Below are positions 10,525 to 20,242 of a stretch of DNA of 64,000 bases, one piece after another. The notes under the pieces were generated by a model. It was given only the letters and a program-made list of their open reading frames with translations. It had not been told where the DNA came from and ran no database searches. Numbering within the stretch: the stretch's first letter is position 1; every line of letters begins with the position of its first letter. Origin of the DNA: an uncultured Lachnospiraceae bacterium (GTDB taxonomy: Bacteria; Bacillota; Clostridia; Lachnospirales; Lachnospiraceae); the NCBI GenBank assembly GCA_947176965.1, contig CAMWSU010000005.1, positions 1-64,000 of the forward strand. The letters run 5' to 3'. The position numbers and the translations under genes were made by a program.

Positions 10525-10590
10525 GGCTGTGTGATCGGGAAGAATATGGCTAAAAAGTCAATGAAACGAATACCAACGGGAGGGATTGGA

Positions 10591-12015
10591 ATGAAACGGC
10601 AGAAGGACAAAAAACGAAAGAAAGTATGGAAAAAGGCGGTCTGTATTGGTACGGCGGCGTTTTTGTGCTGTGCGATGCTGCCGGGCTGCGGCAAAGAGAA
10701 CGGAGCGCAGCAGGAACAGCGGGTGACGAACGGGGAAGCGAAAATACAGCAGGGACAGCGGACAGAAGGAGGAACGCAGGGAGCGGCCTCGGGGCAGCAG
10801 GAAGGCGGGGCACCGGAGATTCTGCAGGGGCAGCAGACCGCGGCGGAATATGTCAGGGCGGATATGTTGGATGAGACCCTGATGGAATCGACAAACGCGT
10901 TTGCCTTTCACTTTAGCGAGCGACTGAGCGCTGACGGGGAGAATTATTTCTTTTCTCCGTACAGCATCTGCTCTGCGTTAGCGGTGCTTGACAATGCGGC
11001 AGGGGGAGCGACGAAGGAACAGATAGAGGCAATGTTAGGCATTGGGGATCTTTCGCATTATAATCAGCAGTTGTCTTTTTACATGCAGAAACCGCAGCAT
11101 ACGCAGGCAAATGTCCAGAGCGCGAATTCTCTCTGGATCAATAAAAATTATCCGCTCGCAGATGCGGCGTATACGGACTATCTTCCGCTTGTTGGGTTTT
11201 ATTATGACGCCGAAATATGGAAGGCGGATTTCACGGGGGATCCGATCGGAACGCGGGATGAGATCAACCGATGGGTGGAAGAGCACACGGGCGGCATGAT
11301 TCCTCACTTTAAGGAGGAGGTTGACCCGCACACGGCGGTATCCATCATCAACGCGGTTTATTTTTATGGGGAATGGAGTTTCCCATTCGAGGCGAATGCG
11401 ACGTATGAACAGACCTTTCACGGACAGACGCAGGATGCGGATGTCCCCATGATGCATCAGGGGGAGCTGTATTTGCCGTATTACGAGAAGGGCGGTCTGT
11501 GCGGGATATCTGTGCCGTACGGAGACGGAAGTGTTGTCATGAATCTTCTTCTTCCTGCGGAGGATGCAGAGCAGAGTGCTGCCGAATTGTTCGGTGCAAT
11601 GAGTGATAAGGAAAAAAATGATTTTTTAATGACGCTGATGAACAGGGAATCCGCGCAGATATGGAGGCTGACAATTCCGAAATTTACGATGGACTATTCC
11701 GTTAGATATATGTCTCAGATTTTGGAGGAACTTGGCATGGAGAATGCGTTTTATCCCGGCTTGGCGGACTTCAGAGGGCTTGCGGATCCGGATATGACGG
11801 AGTTTCATGTTTCGGACGTAAGTCATGTGGCAAAGCTTGAGGTGGATGAGCTTGGAAGCCGCGCCGCAGCAGTGACGGAGATTGTCACAAAGGATTCGGC
11901 GGCGATGCTGTTGGACGATCCGGTCTCATTTGTTGCAGACCGTCCCTTCCTCTTTTTGATACAGGATAAGGAAACGGGAATGATCCTGTTTATGGGAGAG
12001 GTGCGGGATCTATAG
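10591..12015 (+). CDS. Serpin family protein (predicted lipoprotein)
   Basis: Signal peptide with lipobox-like AMLPGC; serpin motifs NSLWINKNYPL, INAVYFYGEWSFPFEA, SHVAKLEVDELGSRAAAVTEIV...FVADRPFLFLIQDKETGMILFMGEV. ATG 10591 follows GGGAGGG. Confidence 0.93.
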   Translation: MKRQKDKKRKKVWKKAVCIGTAAFLCCAMLPGCGKENGAQQEQRVTNGEAKIQQGQRTEGGTQGAASGQQEGGAPEILQGQQTAAEYVRADMLDETLMESTNAFAFHFSERLSADGENYFFSPYSICSALAVLDNAAGGATKEQIEAMLGIGDLSHYNQQLSFYMQKPQHTQANVQSANSLWINKNYPLADAAYTDYLPLVGFYYDAEIWKADFTGDPIGTRDEINRWVEEHTGGMIPHFKEEVDPHTAVSIINAVYFYGEWSFPFEANATYEQTFHGQTQDADVPMMHQGELYLPYYEKGGLCGISVPYGDGSVVMNLLLPAEDAEQSAAELFGAMSDKEKNDFLMTLMNRESAQIWRLTIPKFTMDYSVRYMSQILEELGMENAFYPGLADFRGLADPDMTEFHVSDVSHVAKLEVDELGSRAAAVTEIVTKDSAAMLLDDPVSFVADRPFLFLIQDKETGMILFMGEVRDL

Positions 12016-12069
12016 GTGGGATATGGGTCAAAAAACTTGATCGGAGGCAGGAAAGGAGAAAAAAGTAGT

Positions 12070-13077
12070 ATGAGAGCAAAGATGATAAAAAAAATAGCGG
12101 CGGTACTGATGGCGTTATGCATGATCATGGCGGCAGGATGCGGCGGGAAAGGCGGCGAGGAACCGTCGGACAGTGTGCCGAACGGCGATGCTGCGGATGC
12201 GAACGGTGGGGATGCGACCGTTTCAGACGGAATGGAAGGAGAGGATGACGGAACGAATGCGGGCGGCGGTGCGTCAGGCGCGGAAGAAGGTTCGAACGGT
12301 GAGGCCGGTTCCGGAATCGGGGCGGATGGAGAAAACCTGCCGGGAGAAACAATGACCCTGCGCATCGTGGACGGTGCGGAAAGCGGAAATCTTGTTTTGG
12401 CGGGCGACGGCGCGGGAGAGGTATATACCATGTCGATCGACGGCACGGATGTTTTCATTGACGGCACGTTATCCGATGCCTCCGTTTTGGAAGACGGAAT
12501 GCTGGCAGAGATTCGATATGGCGATATCATGGAAACCTGGCCGGCGCAGATTGGAAATGTAGAATCCGTCTCTGTCTATAGTAAGGGCACGCAGCAGAAT
12601 CCGCTGGGGCAGTACTATGATCTGTGCGGATTATATCTGCAGGTACTGAATGACCTTTGGGATGTGGACAGCGGCTTAAACGGCGGCGCGGCTTATGTGA
12701 GCGTTGATCTGTCGGAAGCGCCCGGAGATCTCTCGGAGGGAGAAAAAGCGGCGATCGCTTGGATTTTTGCCGGTGCGCATGGTGTAGATTCGCTCACGCT
12801 TTCCTATCAGGAGCTGGCGGAACAGGGATATTTGTCAGAGTACGGAGACTTTTCAGACGATGAGCATAAGATTTACGAGTGGCAGGATGGCGTTCTTTTT
12901 TCGATCACGGCAAGAACGAGCGGGCAGGATGAGTTCTATTCGCTTCCGGTTCTTCAATTTAATGCAGAGAAATGGCGTTCGCCGCTCGGGGCATATTTTT
13001 ATGAAGACTGTAAGGCGGTCTGGTCGGAGAGCGGCTCATGGAACAGCTATTCTGTCGGAGCGGAGGCAATTTCCTAA
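12070..13077 (+). CDS. Hypothetical lipoprotein
   Basis: N-terminal signal with lipobox (LCMIMAAGCG), low-complexity linker, no recognised domain. Confidence 0.65.
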   Translation: MRAKMIKKIAAVLMALCMIMAAGCGGKGGEEPSDSVPNGDAADANGGDATVSDGMEGEDDGTNAGGGASGAEEGSNGEAGSGIGADGENLPGETMTLRIVDGAESGNLVLAGDGAGEVYTMSIDGTDVFIDGTLSDASVLEDGMLAEIRYGDIMETWPAQIGNVESVSVYSKGTQQNPLGQYYDLCGLYLQVLNDLWDVDSGLNGGAAYVSVDLSEAPGDLSEGEKAAIAWIFAGAHGVDSLTLSYQELAEQGYLSEYGDFSDDEHKIYEWQDGVLFSITARTSGQDEFYSLPVLQFNAEKWRSPLGAYFYEDCKAVWSESGSWNSYSVGAEAIS

Positions 13078-13209
13078 AAGAATCGTGCACAATCCTCACC
13101 GGCAGAAGCAATTTCCGCGTACGGAATTAAAAATCTCCCTTTTCGGAATTGTTTCCTCATTGAAAATAGATTATAATCATACAGACAAGTCAATAAAGGG
13201 AGAACAAAA

Positions 13210-13698
13210 ATGGATATTGAATTTAGAAAAATAACAGAGTTCCCTCGCGGAACACTTACAACTCTTTTGAAAGACGGTTATTCTTTCGAACCGAAATTCG
13301 AGCGCGATTGGCATAAACAATGGCAAGAGTTTGACGACTTCTTTTATGATAACCCCCATATTGCTGAGGTTAGTGGGTTTATGACTGTCCTGGAAGGAAA
13401 GCCCATCGGGTTTGTTTCATGGGATCCAACAAATCTGCCTGAATCAACAGAAGTTGGACACAACTGTATATTAACGAAATACAAGGGAAACGGTTATGGG
13501 AAACGGCAGATGCGAGAGGCGGTTCAACGCATGATTGCGCAAGGGGCGAATAAGATAGTTGTTTGGACAAATGAAATATGTGTTCCCGCTCAACACACCT
13601 ATAAAAGTGCAGGCTTTCAATTTGTAAAAAAGAGTGAGGAAACATTTCACCCCGAATATGCAGGGCAAAGAATACATTACGAAATTGTAGTAAGCTGA
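13210..13698 (+). CDS. GNAT family N-acetyltransferase
   Basis: VEGKPIGFVSWDP-type region and acetyl-CoA motif LTKYKGNGYGKRQMREAV. Confidence 0.85.
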   Translation: MDIEFRKITEFPRGTLTTLLKDGYSFEPKFERDWHKQWQEFDDFFYDNPHIAEVSGFMTVLEGKPIGFVSWDPTNLPESTEVGHNCILTKYKGNGYGKRQMREAVQRMIAQGANKIVVWTNEICVPAQHTYKSAGFQFVKKSEETFHPEYAGQRIHYEIVVS

Positions 13699-13803
13699 AT
13701 TCTTATTTGCAGAGTACTCAATAAGAACACTTTCCCGAAAAGGGAGTTAAATTTCAGTCGCAGGTGCATGGCAAACCGCGTAGCCAACCAGATAAATGTG
13801 TGA

Positions 13804-13809
13804 TATAAT
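13804..13809 (+). promoter_or_regulatory. Extended -10 promoter element (TGATATAAT), upstream of a structured leader
   Basis: TGnTATAAT, with a weak TAGCCA 17 bp upstream. Confidence 0.5.
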
Positions 13810-13949
13810 GATTGGCGCCAGCGCCAATACCGAGCAAACGTCCGGCGAAGCCGGACAGTGGAGCGCGGAAGCGCGGGTTTGCGAGGAAGAAATCTTTGCT
13901 AAGGAAAAATCTTAAGCAAACCAGAATAGATACCGGAGAGGAAAGCGCC

Positions 13950-14690
13950 ATGCAGTCAGCATATCTTGTGCTGGATATTGAGACGACCGGTCTCGACCCA
14001 AAAACGGAAAAGATCATAGAGATTGGTGCGGCGCGCGTGCGGGACGGGCAGGTGGTGGAGACGTATCAGACGTTTGTGAATCCTGCGCGGAAGCTCGCGG
14101 AGAGAATCGTGGAGTTGACCGGAATTACGGATGAAATGCTGCGCGATGCGCCCTATATCGAGACTGTGCTGCCTGCGTTTCTTGCGTTTGCGGGGGAGGA
14201 TCTGCTGCTCGGACACAGCGTGCGTTTTGACTATTCTTTCTTAAAACGGGCGGCGGTCAATCTAAAATACTCTTTTGAGAAAAAAGCGATCGACACGCTC
14301 AAGCTGGCAAGACTCTGCCTGCCGGATCTGCCCAGCCGCTCACTCGGCGCGCTCTGCGGGCATTATGAGATCACGCATACGGCGCACCGCGCGCTTGGCG
14401 ATGCGCTCGCCACGCACGTGCTGTATCAAAGGCTGTGTGCGCAGTTTGAGGCGGCTGATCAGGCACAGCCGTATGCGCTGACATACAAGGTAAAAAAAGA
14501 AGGGCCGATCACGCCTGCGCAGCGGGAGCGGCTCTTAAAAATGTTAGAATATTATCAGATCAATCCGCCCTGCGAGATCGACCGCATGACGAAAAATGAG
14601 GCGTCGCGCATGATGGACAAGTTGACGCTCGCCCACGGGAAAATGAAGCAGGCCATAACCGATGAAGTAGCCCAAAATCCCCCGGAATAA
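13950..14690 (+). CDS. DnaQ-like 3'-5' exonuclease (DNA polymerase III epsilon-type)
   Basis: YLVLDIETTGLDPKTEKIIEIGAARV (Exo I), LLGHSVRFDYSFL (Exo II), HTAHRALGDALAT (Exo III). Confidence 0.92.
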   Translation: MQSAYLVLDIETTGLDPKTEKIIEIGAARVRDGQVVETYQTFVNPARKLAERIVELTGITDEMLRDAPYIETVLPAFLAFAGEDLLLGHSVRFDYSFLKRAAVNLKYSFEKKAIDTLKLARLCLPDLPSRSLGALCGHYEITHTAHRALGDALATHVLYQRLCAQFEAADQAQPYALTYKVKKEGPITPAQRERLLKMLEYYQINPPCEIDRMTKNEASRMMDKLTLAHGKMKQAITDEVAQNPPE

Positions 14691-14724
14691 AAAAGTTCCG
14701 GGGCTTTCTTATGATGCCGCCGCA

Positions 14725-15345
14725 TTACTGTTCCGCCTCATCCAATATGCGCAGGATCGGCTGACGCATGATCGAGAGCAGGCTGTCAGCGGTTTCGCGC
14801 AGTTTTGCTATCTTGTCATAAGCACCCTCCCTGCGGTAAATGTCCGCGAGCGTGCGGTAGGTCGCGCTGATGTCCGTGCGCGTCCCGATACAGAATTCCA
14901 TGATAGAGACCGCCTCTTGTTCGCGGTCCGCCTTTAAGAGCAGATCAGCCCATTTCTGCATGGTGCGCACGAGCAGCGTATAATTTTCGTCATATTCGGT
15001 CAGGAGCGTAATATTCGGCGCGCCGTAAGTCAGCTTTAAGTCCGTGTTGCTGATGCCGGTCAGGTTGACCGCTTTTTTCTCACGGAAACCGTTTAAGATG
15101 CGGTGACATTCGACAACTGCGTCCGCTAAAGCCGGATCGTTCGGAACAAACGAAAACGGAAGCGCATCATAGGGGATCTCGACAAAGATGAGTCCGTCGA
15201 GCGGCTGTTTGCGCGTGCGGTCGGCAAGTGCCTCTCTTTCCCAAAAATCATGCTCCGCCCGCTCTCCCTTTTTGCGGGAACGGACAATGGCAAAAGACAG
15301 CCAGATACAAAACAGGATTAAACTTGCAAACAGAGGTATTTTCAT
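14725..15345 (-). CDS. Conserved hypothetical protein with N-terminal TM segment
   Basis: 206 aa ORF with hydrophobic N-terminus (LFASLILFCIWLSFAIV) and helical, TPR-like C-terminal half. Confidence 0.7.
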   Translation of the reverse strand: MKIPLFASLILFCIWLSFAIVRSRKKGERAEHDFWEREALADRTRKQPLDGLIFVEIPYDALPFSFVPNDPALADAVVECHRILNGFREKKAVNLTGISNTDLKLTYGAPNITLLTEYDENYTLLVRTMQKWADLLLKADREQEAVSIMEFCIGTRTDISATYRTLADIYRREGAYDKIAKLRETADSLLSIMRQPILRILDEAEQ

Positions 15346-15401
15346 TTATAATATCCTTTCAGTAGACAAAGCTTTTTCGTGCATAAGGAGCGTGCATATT
15401 T

Positions 15402-15512
15402 ATGTTTAATATCTATAGCAGAAAAACAAGAAAAAAAATATCCGCCATCATTATTATCGTGCTGGTTGCCGCTATGGTAGGAACAACCGTGCTTGCCGCG
15501 CTGCTGACCTGA
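15402..15512 (+). CDS. Small membrane protein, 36 aa (absent from the ORF track)
   Basis: MFNIYSRKTRKKISAIIIIVLVAAMVGTTVLAALLT*, preceded by AAGGAG. Confidence 0.65.
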   Translation: MFNIYSRKTRKKISAIIIIVLVAAMVGTTVLAALLT

Positions 15513-15735
15513 TCAGGGTGCTGTTCATTCGATCAGGAATCTTTGATTCACGATCGGCATTCGCCGCTCGCCGAATGAGCCGGCTCATTCTATCATATTC
15601 GCAGCGGGCGGGTCATATATTGATAATGGCGCAGAACAAGCTGTTTCTGTTTAGGCACATTCCTATTGTATGTCAGGAATGGGTTCTTTTCAAGTTCAAG
15701 TTTGCAGGTTATTGAAAGGCATGAGGATGATCGTT

Positions 15736-17415
15736 ATGAAAAAAAGAATCGGAATGATAATGACGGTTGTGTCATTAACGATGGCAGGTGTTTGGGGATT
15801 AAATGCTGACGCGGCGCAGAATAGAGGAAATCAGGCTAATTCGCAGGCGACGATCTACGAGGGGATCTATGCGGGGGATATTTCGCTTTCCGGCATGACG
15901 CTCGTGGAGGCGGAGCAGGCGATCAGTGCCTATATCGGCGAGCTTTCGCAGGTGGAGATCACACTGAATCTTTCCGCGGAGCAGGCGATTCATACAACGG
16001 CGGGCGAGCTTGGGATCCGTTTTGCCAATCCCGAGATTTTGGAGGAAGCGATCGGTCTTGGACGCAAGGGCAATATCCTGAAGCGTTATAAAGAAATCGC
16101 GGATTTGGCAGCAAACAATCAGGTGTATGAGATCGTGTTTGCGTTTGACAGAGCTGCGATAGAAAACCTGGTACAATTGCAGAGCGAGGCGGTCAATGTG
16201 CCGGCTCAGAATGCGTCCATGACACGTGTGGACGGCGAATTTGTATATACGGAGGGCGTGGACGGAATCGAATTGGATGTTGCGTCGTCGGTGGATTTGA
16301 TCTATGCGGGTCTGACGGAACAATGGTCGGGGGAGCCGCAGAGCTTTGATCTACAGCTTCGTTCGACAAAGCCGGTGCATACTGTGGAGGAATTAAAGCT
16401 GGTCACCGATGTGCTTGCGACCTGTACGACAAGCTTTTCGACGTCTGATTGGGCGAGAAGCGCCAACGTGCGGAACGCATGCGATAAAGTGAACGGTACC
16501 GTGCTTTTTCCGGGAGAAGAATTTTCAACGCTTGCGCATATTGCGCCGTTTACGGAGCGGAACGGTTACTATTCCGCAGGTTCTTATTCGGGCGGAAAGG
16601 TTGTGGACAGTGTCGGCGGCGGAATCTGCCAGGTATCCACGACGTTATATAATTCTGTTTTATATTCGGAGCTTCAGGTGACGAACCGCATGAATCATGC
16701 GATGGCGGTCAGCTATGTCAAGATCGGGATGGACGCGACGGTGTCCGAGGATTCGGGAATCGATTTTACGTTTGTGAATAATACGCAGTATCCCATTTAT
16801 ATTGAAGGATTTACGACACCCAATAAAAAAATCACGATGACGATCTACGGCGTGGAAACAAGGCCTGAGACACACAGCGTCGCTTATGAGAGCGTGGTGC
16901 TTGAGACAACACCGCCGGGAGCGGAAGCGGTATATGCGGACTCCTCCCTGCCGGTCGGCAGCGTGGAGGTGCAGCCGGCACATACGGGCTATGTGGCGGA
17001 TGTCTATCGCGTGATTACGGAAAACGGCGTGGAGGTCAGCAGGGAGCAGATCAGCCACAATACCTATAAAATGACGAGCCGTTATGCAATGGTCGGTATT
17101 TCGACGAGCGATCCTGTCGCCTATGATCTGATACAGGCTGCGATCGCGACAGGCAGCATTGACCATGCGAGGGCGGTTGCGGCGCAGATCGCTTCGGGAA
17201 ATTACGGCTCCTCAACGGAGACGTCCGCACAGCCGGGCGGGGTTGAGCTCGGCGGCGTACCGGAAGGTGCGGATGCGGGTGCACAGCCGGGAGCACCGGA
17301 TGCCGGTGCACAGCCGGGGACGCCGGATGAGGGCACACAGCCCGAAGTCCCGGGCGCGGGAACGGTTCCGGAAGTGCCCGATACAGGCGTACAGACCGAG
17401 GCAGGCGGACAATGA
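15736..17415 (+). CDS. VanW family protein with peptidoglycan-binding-like domain and repetitive C-terminal tail
   Basis: VanW motifs (LFPGEEFSTLAHIAPFTERNGYYSAGSYSGGKVVDSVGGGICQVSTTLYNSVLYSEL); Pro/Gly/Gln-rich repeats at the C-terminus. Confidence 0.92.
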   Translation: MKKRIGMIMTVVSLTMAGVWGLNADAAQNRGNQANSQATIYEGIYAGDISLSGMTLVEAEQAISAYIGELSQVEITLNLSAEQAIHTTAGELGIRFANPEILEEAIGLGRKGNILKRYKEIADLAANNQVYEIVFAFDRAAIENLVQLQSEAVNVPAQNASMTRVDGEFVYTEGVDGIELDVASSVDLIYAGLTEQWSGEPQSFDLQLRSTKPVHTVEELKLVTDVLATCTTSFSTSDWARSANVRNACDKVNGTVLFPGEEFSTLAHIAPFTERNGYYSAGSYSGGKVVDSVGGGICQVSTTLYNSVLYSELQVTNRMNHAMAVSYVKIGMDATVSEDSGIDFTFVNNTQYPIYIEGFTTPNKKITMTIYGVETRPETHSVAYESVVLETTPPGAEAVYADSSLPVGSVEVQPAHTGYVADVYRVITENGVEVSREQISHNTYKMTSRYAMVGISTSDPVAYDLIQAAIATGSIDHARAVAAQIASGNYGSSTETSAQPGGVELGGVPEGADAGAQPGAPDAGAQPGTPDEGTQPEVPGAGTVPEVPDTGVQTEAGGQ

Positions 17416-17443
17416 TAAGGATATACACATGCTGGAGTGACAC

Positions 17444-18466
17444 ATGAAAACAGGGAAAATACCGGAGCGTGTATTGAAGCGTTCCGTGTTAAGACAACTT
17501 CCAATACAAAACGATGAAATGATGGGCGGCGCAGGCGTAGGGGAAGACTGCGCCGTTTTTGCGTCCGAGGAAGGCGCGCGGACGGCGTTCTGCGTCAATA
17601 CCGTGACGGGTGATCTGGAGAGCATCGGCATTTATGCGGTGCATGCGGCGGTCAATAACATTGCCGCGGGCGGCGCCCATCCGACAGCGATCCTTGTCGC
17701 GGCGACATTTCCGTCAGCCGTAGAAGAGGAACAGCTGCGCGCGGTGATGAAGCAGATCGGGGAAACGGCGAGGGCACTCGGCGTTACGGTTGCGGGTGGG
17801 CATACCGAGATTTCTGATTTTGTGAGCGAGCCGATCTTGAGCGTAACGGGAATCGGTCAGCGAAAGGCAGGGCAGGCATCGGGTATGCGCGCGGGTGCAG
17901 ATGCGCATGAAGAACATGCGTTATCTGATAAGGATATTGTCATGACGAAATGGGCGGGGCTTGCGGGAACCGCACTCATTGCAAGGGAAAAAAGAACGGA
18001 GCTTCTGACAAGGTATCCGGCGTATTTTATTGATGACGCGATCGCCTTAGAGCGGCAGCTCTCGGTGGTGCCGGAGGCCGCCACCGCCGGAAAGTCCGGC
18101 GTTCTCGCAATGCATGATGCTTCGCGGGGCGGCATTTTCGCCGCGCTGTGGGAGCTTGCGGAATACGCGGGCGTCGGACTGCACGTTCAATTGAAAGCCA
18201 TTCCGATCCGTCAGGAATCGGTGGAGATCTGTAATTTTTTCGATGTCAATCCGTATGAACTTGTGGCGGGCGGCAGCCTGCTGCTGATCGCCGATCACGG
18301 TTATGATCTGGTGCGGGCGCTTGCCGAGGCGCAGATTCCGGCGGCTGTCATCGGAAGGACGGACTCCTCAAATGACAGAGTTGTCATAAACGGGGAAGAA
18401 CGGCGCTTTTTGGAGCCGCCGAAGAACGACGGGGTCTATCGCATTTTTGCGGATGAGAGCGCGTAG
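17444..18466 (+). CDS. AIR synthase-related (HypE/PurM-like) protein
   Basis: GVGEDCAVFA, AVHAAVNNIAAGGAHPTAIL, GGHTEISDFVSEPILSVTGIG, MHDASRGGIFAALWELAEYAGVGL. Confidence 0.87.
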   Translation: MKTGKIPERVLKRSVLRQLPIQNDEMMGGAGVGEDCAVFASEEGARTAFCVNTVTGDLESIGIYAVHAAVNNIAAGGAHPTAILVAATFPSAVEEEQLRAVMKQIGETARALGVTVAGGHTEISDFVSEPILSVTGIGQRKAGQASGMRAGADAHEEHALSDKDIVMTKWAGLAGTALIAREKRTELLTRYPAYFIDDAIALERQLSVVPEAATAGKSGVLAMHDASRGGIFAALWELAEYAGVGLHVQLKAIPIRQESVEICNFFDVNPYELVAGGSLLLIADHGYDLVRALAEAQIPAAVIGRTDSSNDRVVINGEERRFLEPPKNDGVYRIFADESA

Positions 18467-18547
18467 CAGCATCGCCGCAGATGAACGGACGGCAGAAACA
18501 ACAAATGATCACAAAACGCAGGGAAACAGGAGAAAGGAGTTTGCGGT

Positions 18548-19036
18548 ATGAATATGAGAGAGAAAATTTTGACCATGATCGAAAAAAACAGCAGGATCGG
18601 CGTAAAAGAGATCAGTGTCATGCTCGGCGAAGACGAGCTTGCTGTCGCCAATGAGCTGAAAGCGATGGAGGAGGAGGGCGTGATCTGCGGCTATCACACG
18701 CTGATCGACTGGGAAAAAACGTCGATCGAGAAGGTGTCCGCGCTCATTGAGGTGCGCGTAACACCGCAGCGCGGTCAGGGTTTTGACAATATTGCGGAGC
18801 GCATTTACAACTATCCGGAGGTCAACTCGGTCTATCTGATCTCGGGCGGCTATGACCTGCTCGTGTCCCTTGAAGGAAAATCCTTAAAAGAGGTTTCGGG
18901 CTTTGTGTCGCAAAAGCTGTCCGCGCTGGATACTGTGCTCAGCACGGCAACGCATTTTATCCTGAAAAAATATAAAGACCACGGCACGGTTTTGTGCAAA
19001 AAATATGAAGACGAAAGAGAGCTGATCACACCGTGA
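18548..19036 (+). CDS. Lrp/AsnC family transcriptional regulator
   Basis: N-terminal HTH and RAM domain (ALIEVRVTPQRGQGFDNIAERIYNYPEVNSVYLISGGYDLLV). Confidence 0.92.
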   Translation: MNMREKILTMIEKNSRIGVKEISVMLGEDELAVANELKAMEEEGVICGYHTLIDWEKTSIEKVSALIEVRVTPQRGQGFDNIAERIYNYPEVNSVYLISGGYDLLVSLEGKSLKEVSGFVSQKLSALDTVLSTATHFILKKYKDHGTVLCKKYEDERELITP

Positions 19037-20205
19037 GAAATCCATTAGCAGACGAAGTTGTAAAAATAAAGCCTTCCGGCATCAGAAAATTTTTTGATAT
19101 TGTCAGCGAGATGAAAGATGCGATCTCGCTTGGCGTGGGCGAGCCGGATTTTGATACGCCGTGGCATATCCGCGACGAGGGAATTTATTCACTGGAGAAA
19201 GGAAGAACTCATTATACCTCCAATGCAGGTCTCATAGAGCTGCGCGAGGAGATCTGCCGTTATCTGCGCAGGCGCTTTCAGGTGGATTACGATCCGAAAA
19301 AAGAAACACTCATTACGGTCGGCGGTTCGGAGGCGATCGATATCGGTATGCGCGCGATGCTCAATCCGGGCGACGAAGTGCTGATCCCGCAGCCGAGTTA
19401 TGTGTCCTATGAACCGTGCGCGATTCTTGCGGGCGGAAAGCCGGTCATCATCGATCTGAAAGCGGAAAATGAATTCCGCCTGACCGCGCAGGAGCTGCTT
19501 GATGCGATCACCGAAAAAACAAAGCTGCTGATTTTGCCGTTCCCGAACAATCCGACGGGAGCAATCATGGAACGCGCCGATTTAGAGGCGGTTGCAAAGG
19601 TCTGCATCGAAAAAGATATTTACGTCATGTCCGATGAGATTTACGGAGAATTGACTTATAAGGAAGAACATGTTTCGATCGCATCTCTTCCGCAGATGAA
19701 GGAACGCACGCTGCTCATCAACGGCTTTTCCAAATCCCATGCGATGACGGGCTGGCGGCTCGGTTATGTATGCGGACCCGCCGAGATCATTGCGCAGATG
19801 ACAAAAATCCATCAGTTTGCCATTATGTGCGCGCCGACAATGGCCCAGTATGCGGCGGTGGATGCCCTGAAGAACGGAGACGGTGATGTGGCGCAGATGC
19901 GCGAGGCCTATGATCAGCGCCGCCGCTTTCTGCTGAACGCGTTCCGTGAAATGGGGTTAGAATGCTTTGAACCGTACGGCGCGTTCTATGTCTTCCCGTG
20001 CATTAAAGAGTTTGGCATGACGAGCGACGAATTTGCAAACCGCTTTTTGCAGGAGGAAAAAGTCGCGGTCGTTCCCGGAACGGCATTTGGGGACAGCGGC
20101 GAGGGATTTTTGCGCATTTCCTATGCATATTCGATCGAAAAGCTGAAAGTCGCAATGGGCAAGCTGGAACACTTTATCACGAGACTGCGGGCGTGTGAGA
20201 AATAA
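19033..20205 (+). CDS. PLP-dependent class I/II aminotransferase
   Basis: GEPDFDTPWHI, LPFPNNPTGAIM, SDEIYGELTY, LINGFSKSHAMTGWRLGYV. Overlaps the Lrp gene by 4 nt. Confidence 0.95.
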   Translation: MRNPLADEVVKIKPSGIRKFFDIVSEMKDAISLGVGEPDFDTPWHIRDEGIYSLEKGRTHYTSNAGLIELREEICRYLRRRFQVDYDPKKETLITVGGSEAIDIGMRAMLNPGDEVLIPQPSYVSYEPCAILAGGKPVIIDLKAENEFRLTAQELLDAITEKTKLLILPFPNNPTGAIMERADLEAVAKVCIEKDIYVMSDEIYGELTYKEEHVSIASLPQMKERTLLINGFSKSHAMTGWRLGYVCGPAEIIAQMTKIHQFAIMCAPTMAQYAAVDALKNGDGDVAQMREAYDQRRRFLLNAFREMGLECFEPYGAFYVFPCIKEFGMTSDEFANRFLQEEKVAVVPGTAFGDSGEGFLRISYAYSIEKLKVAMGKLEHFITRLRACEK

Positions 20206-20242
20206 ATGAGACGCTCATCATGAGGAGCGGGGGATACTAAGA

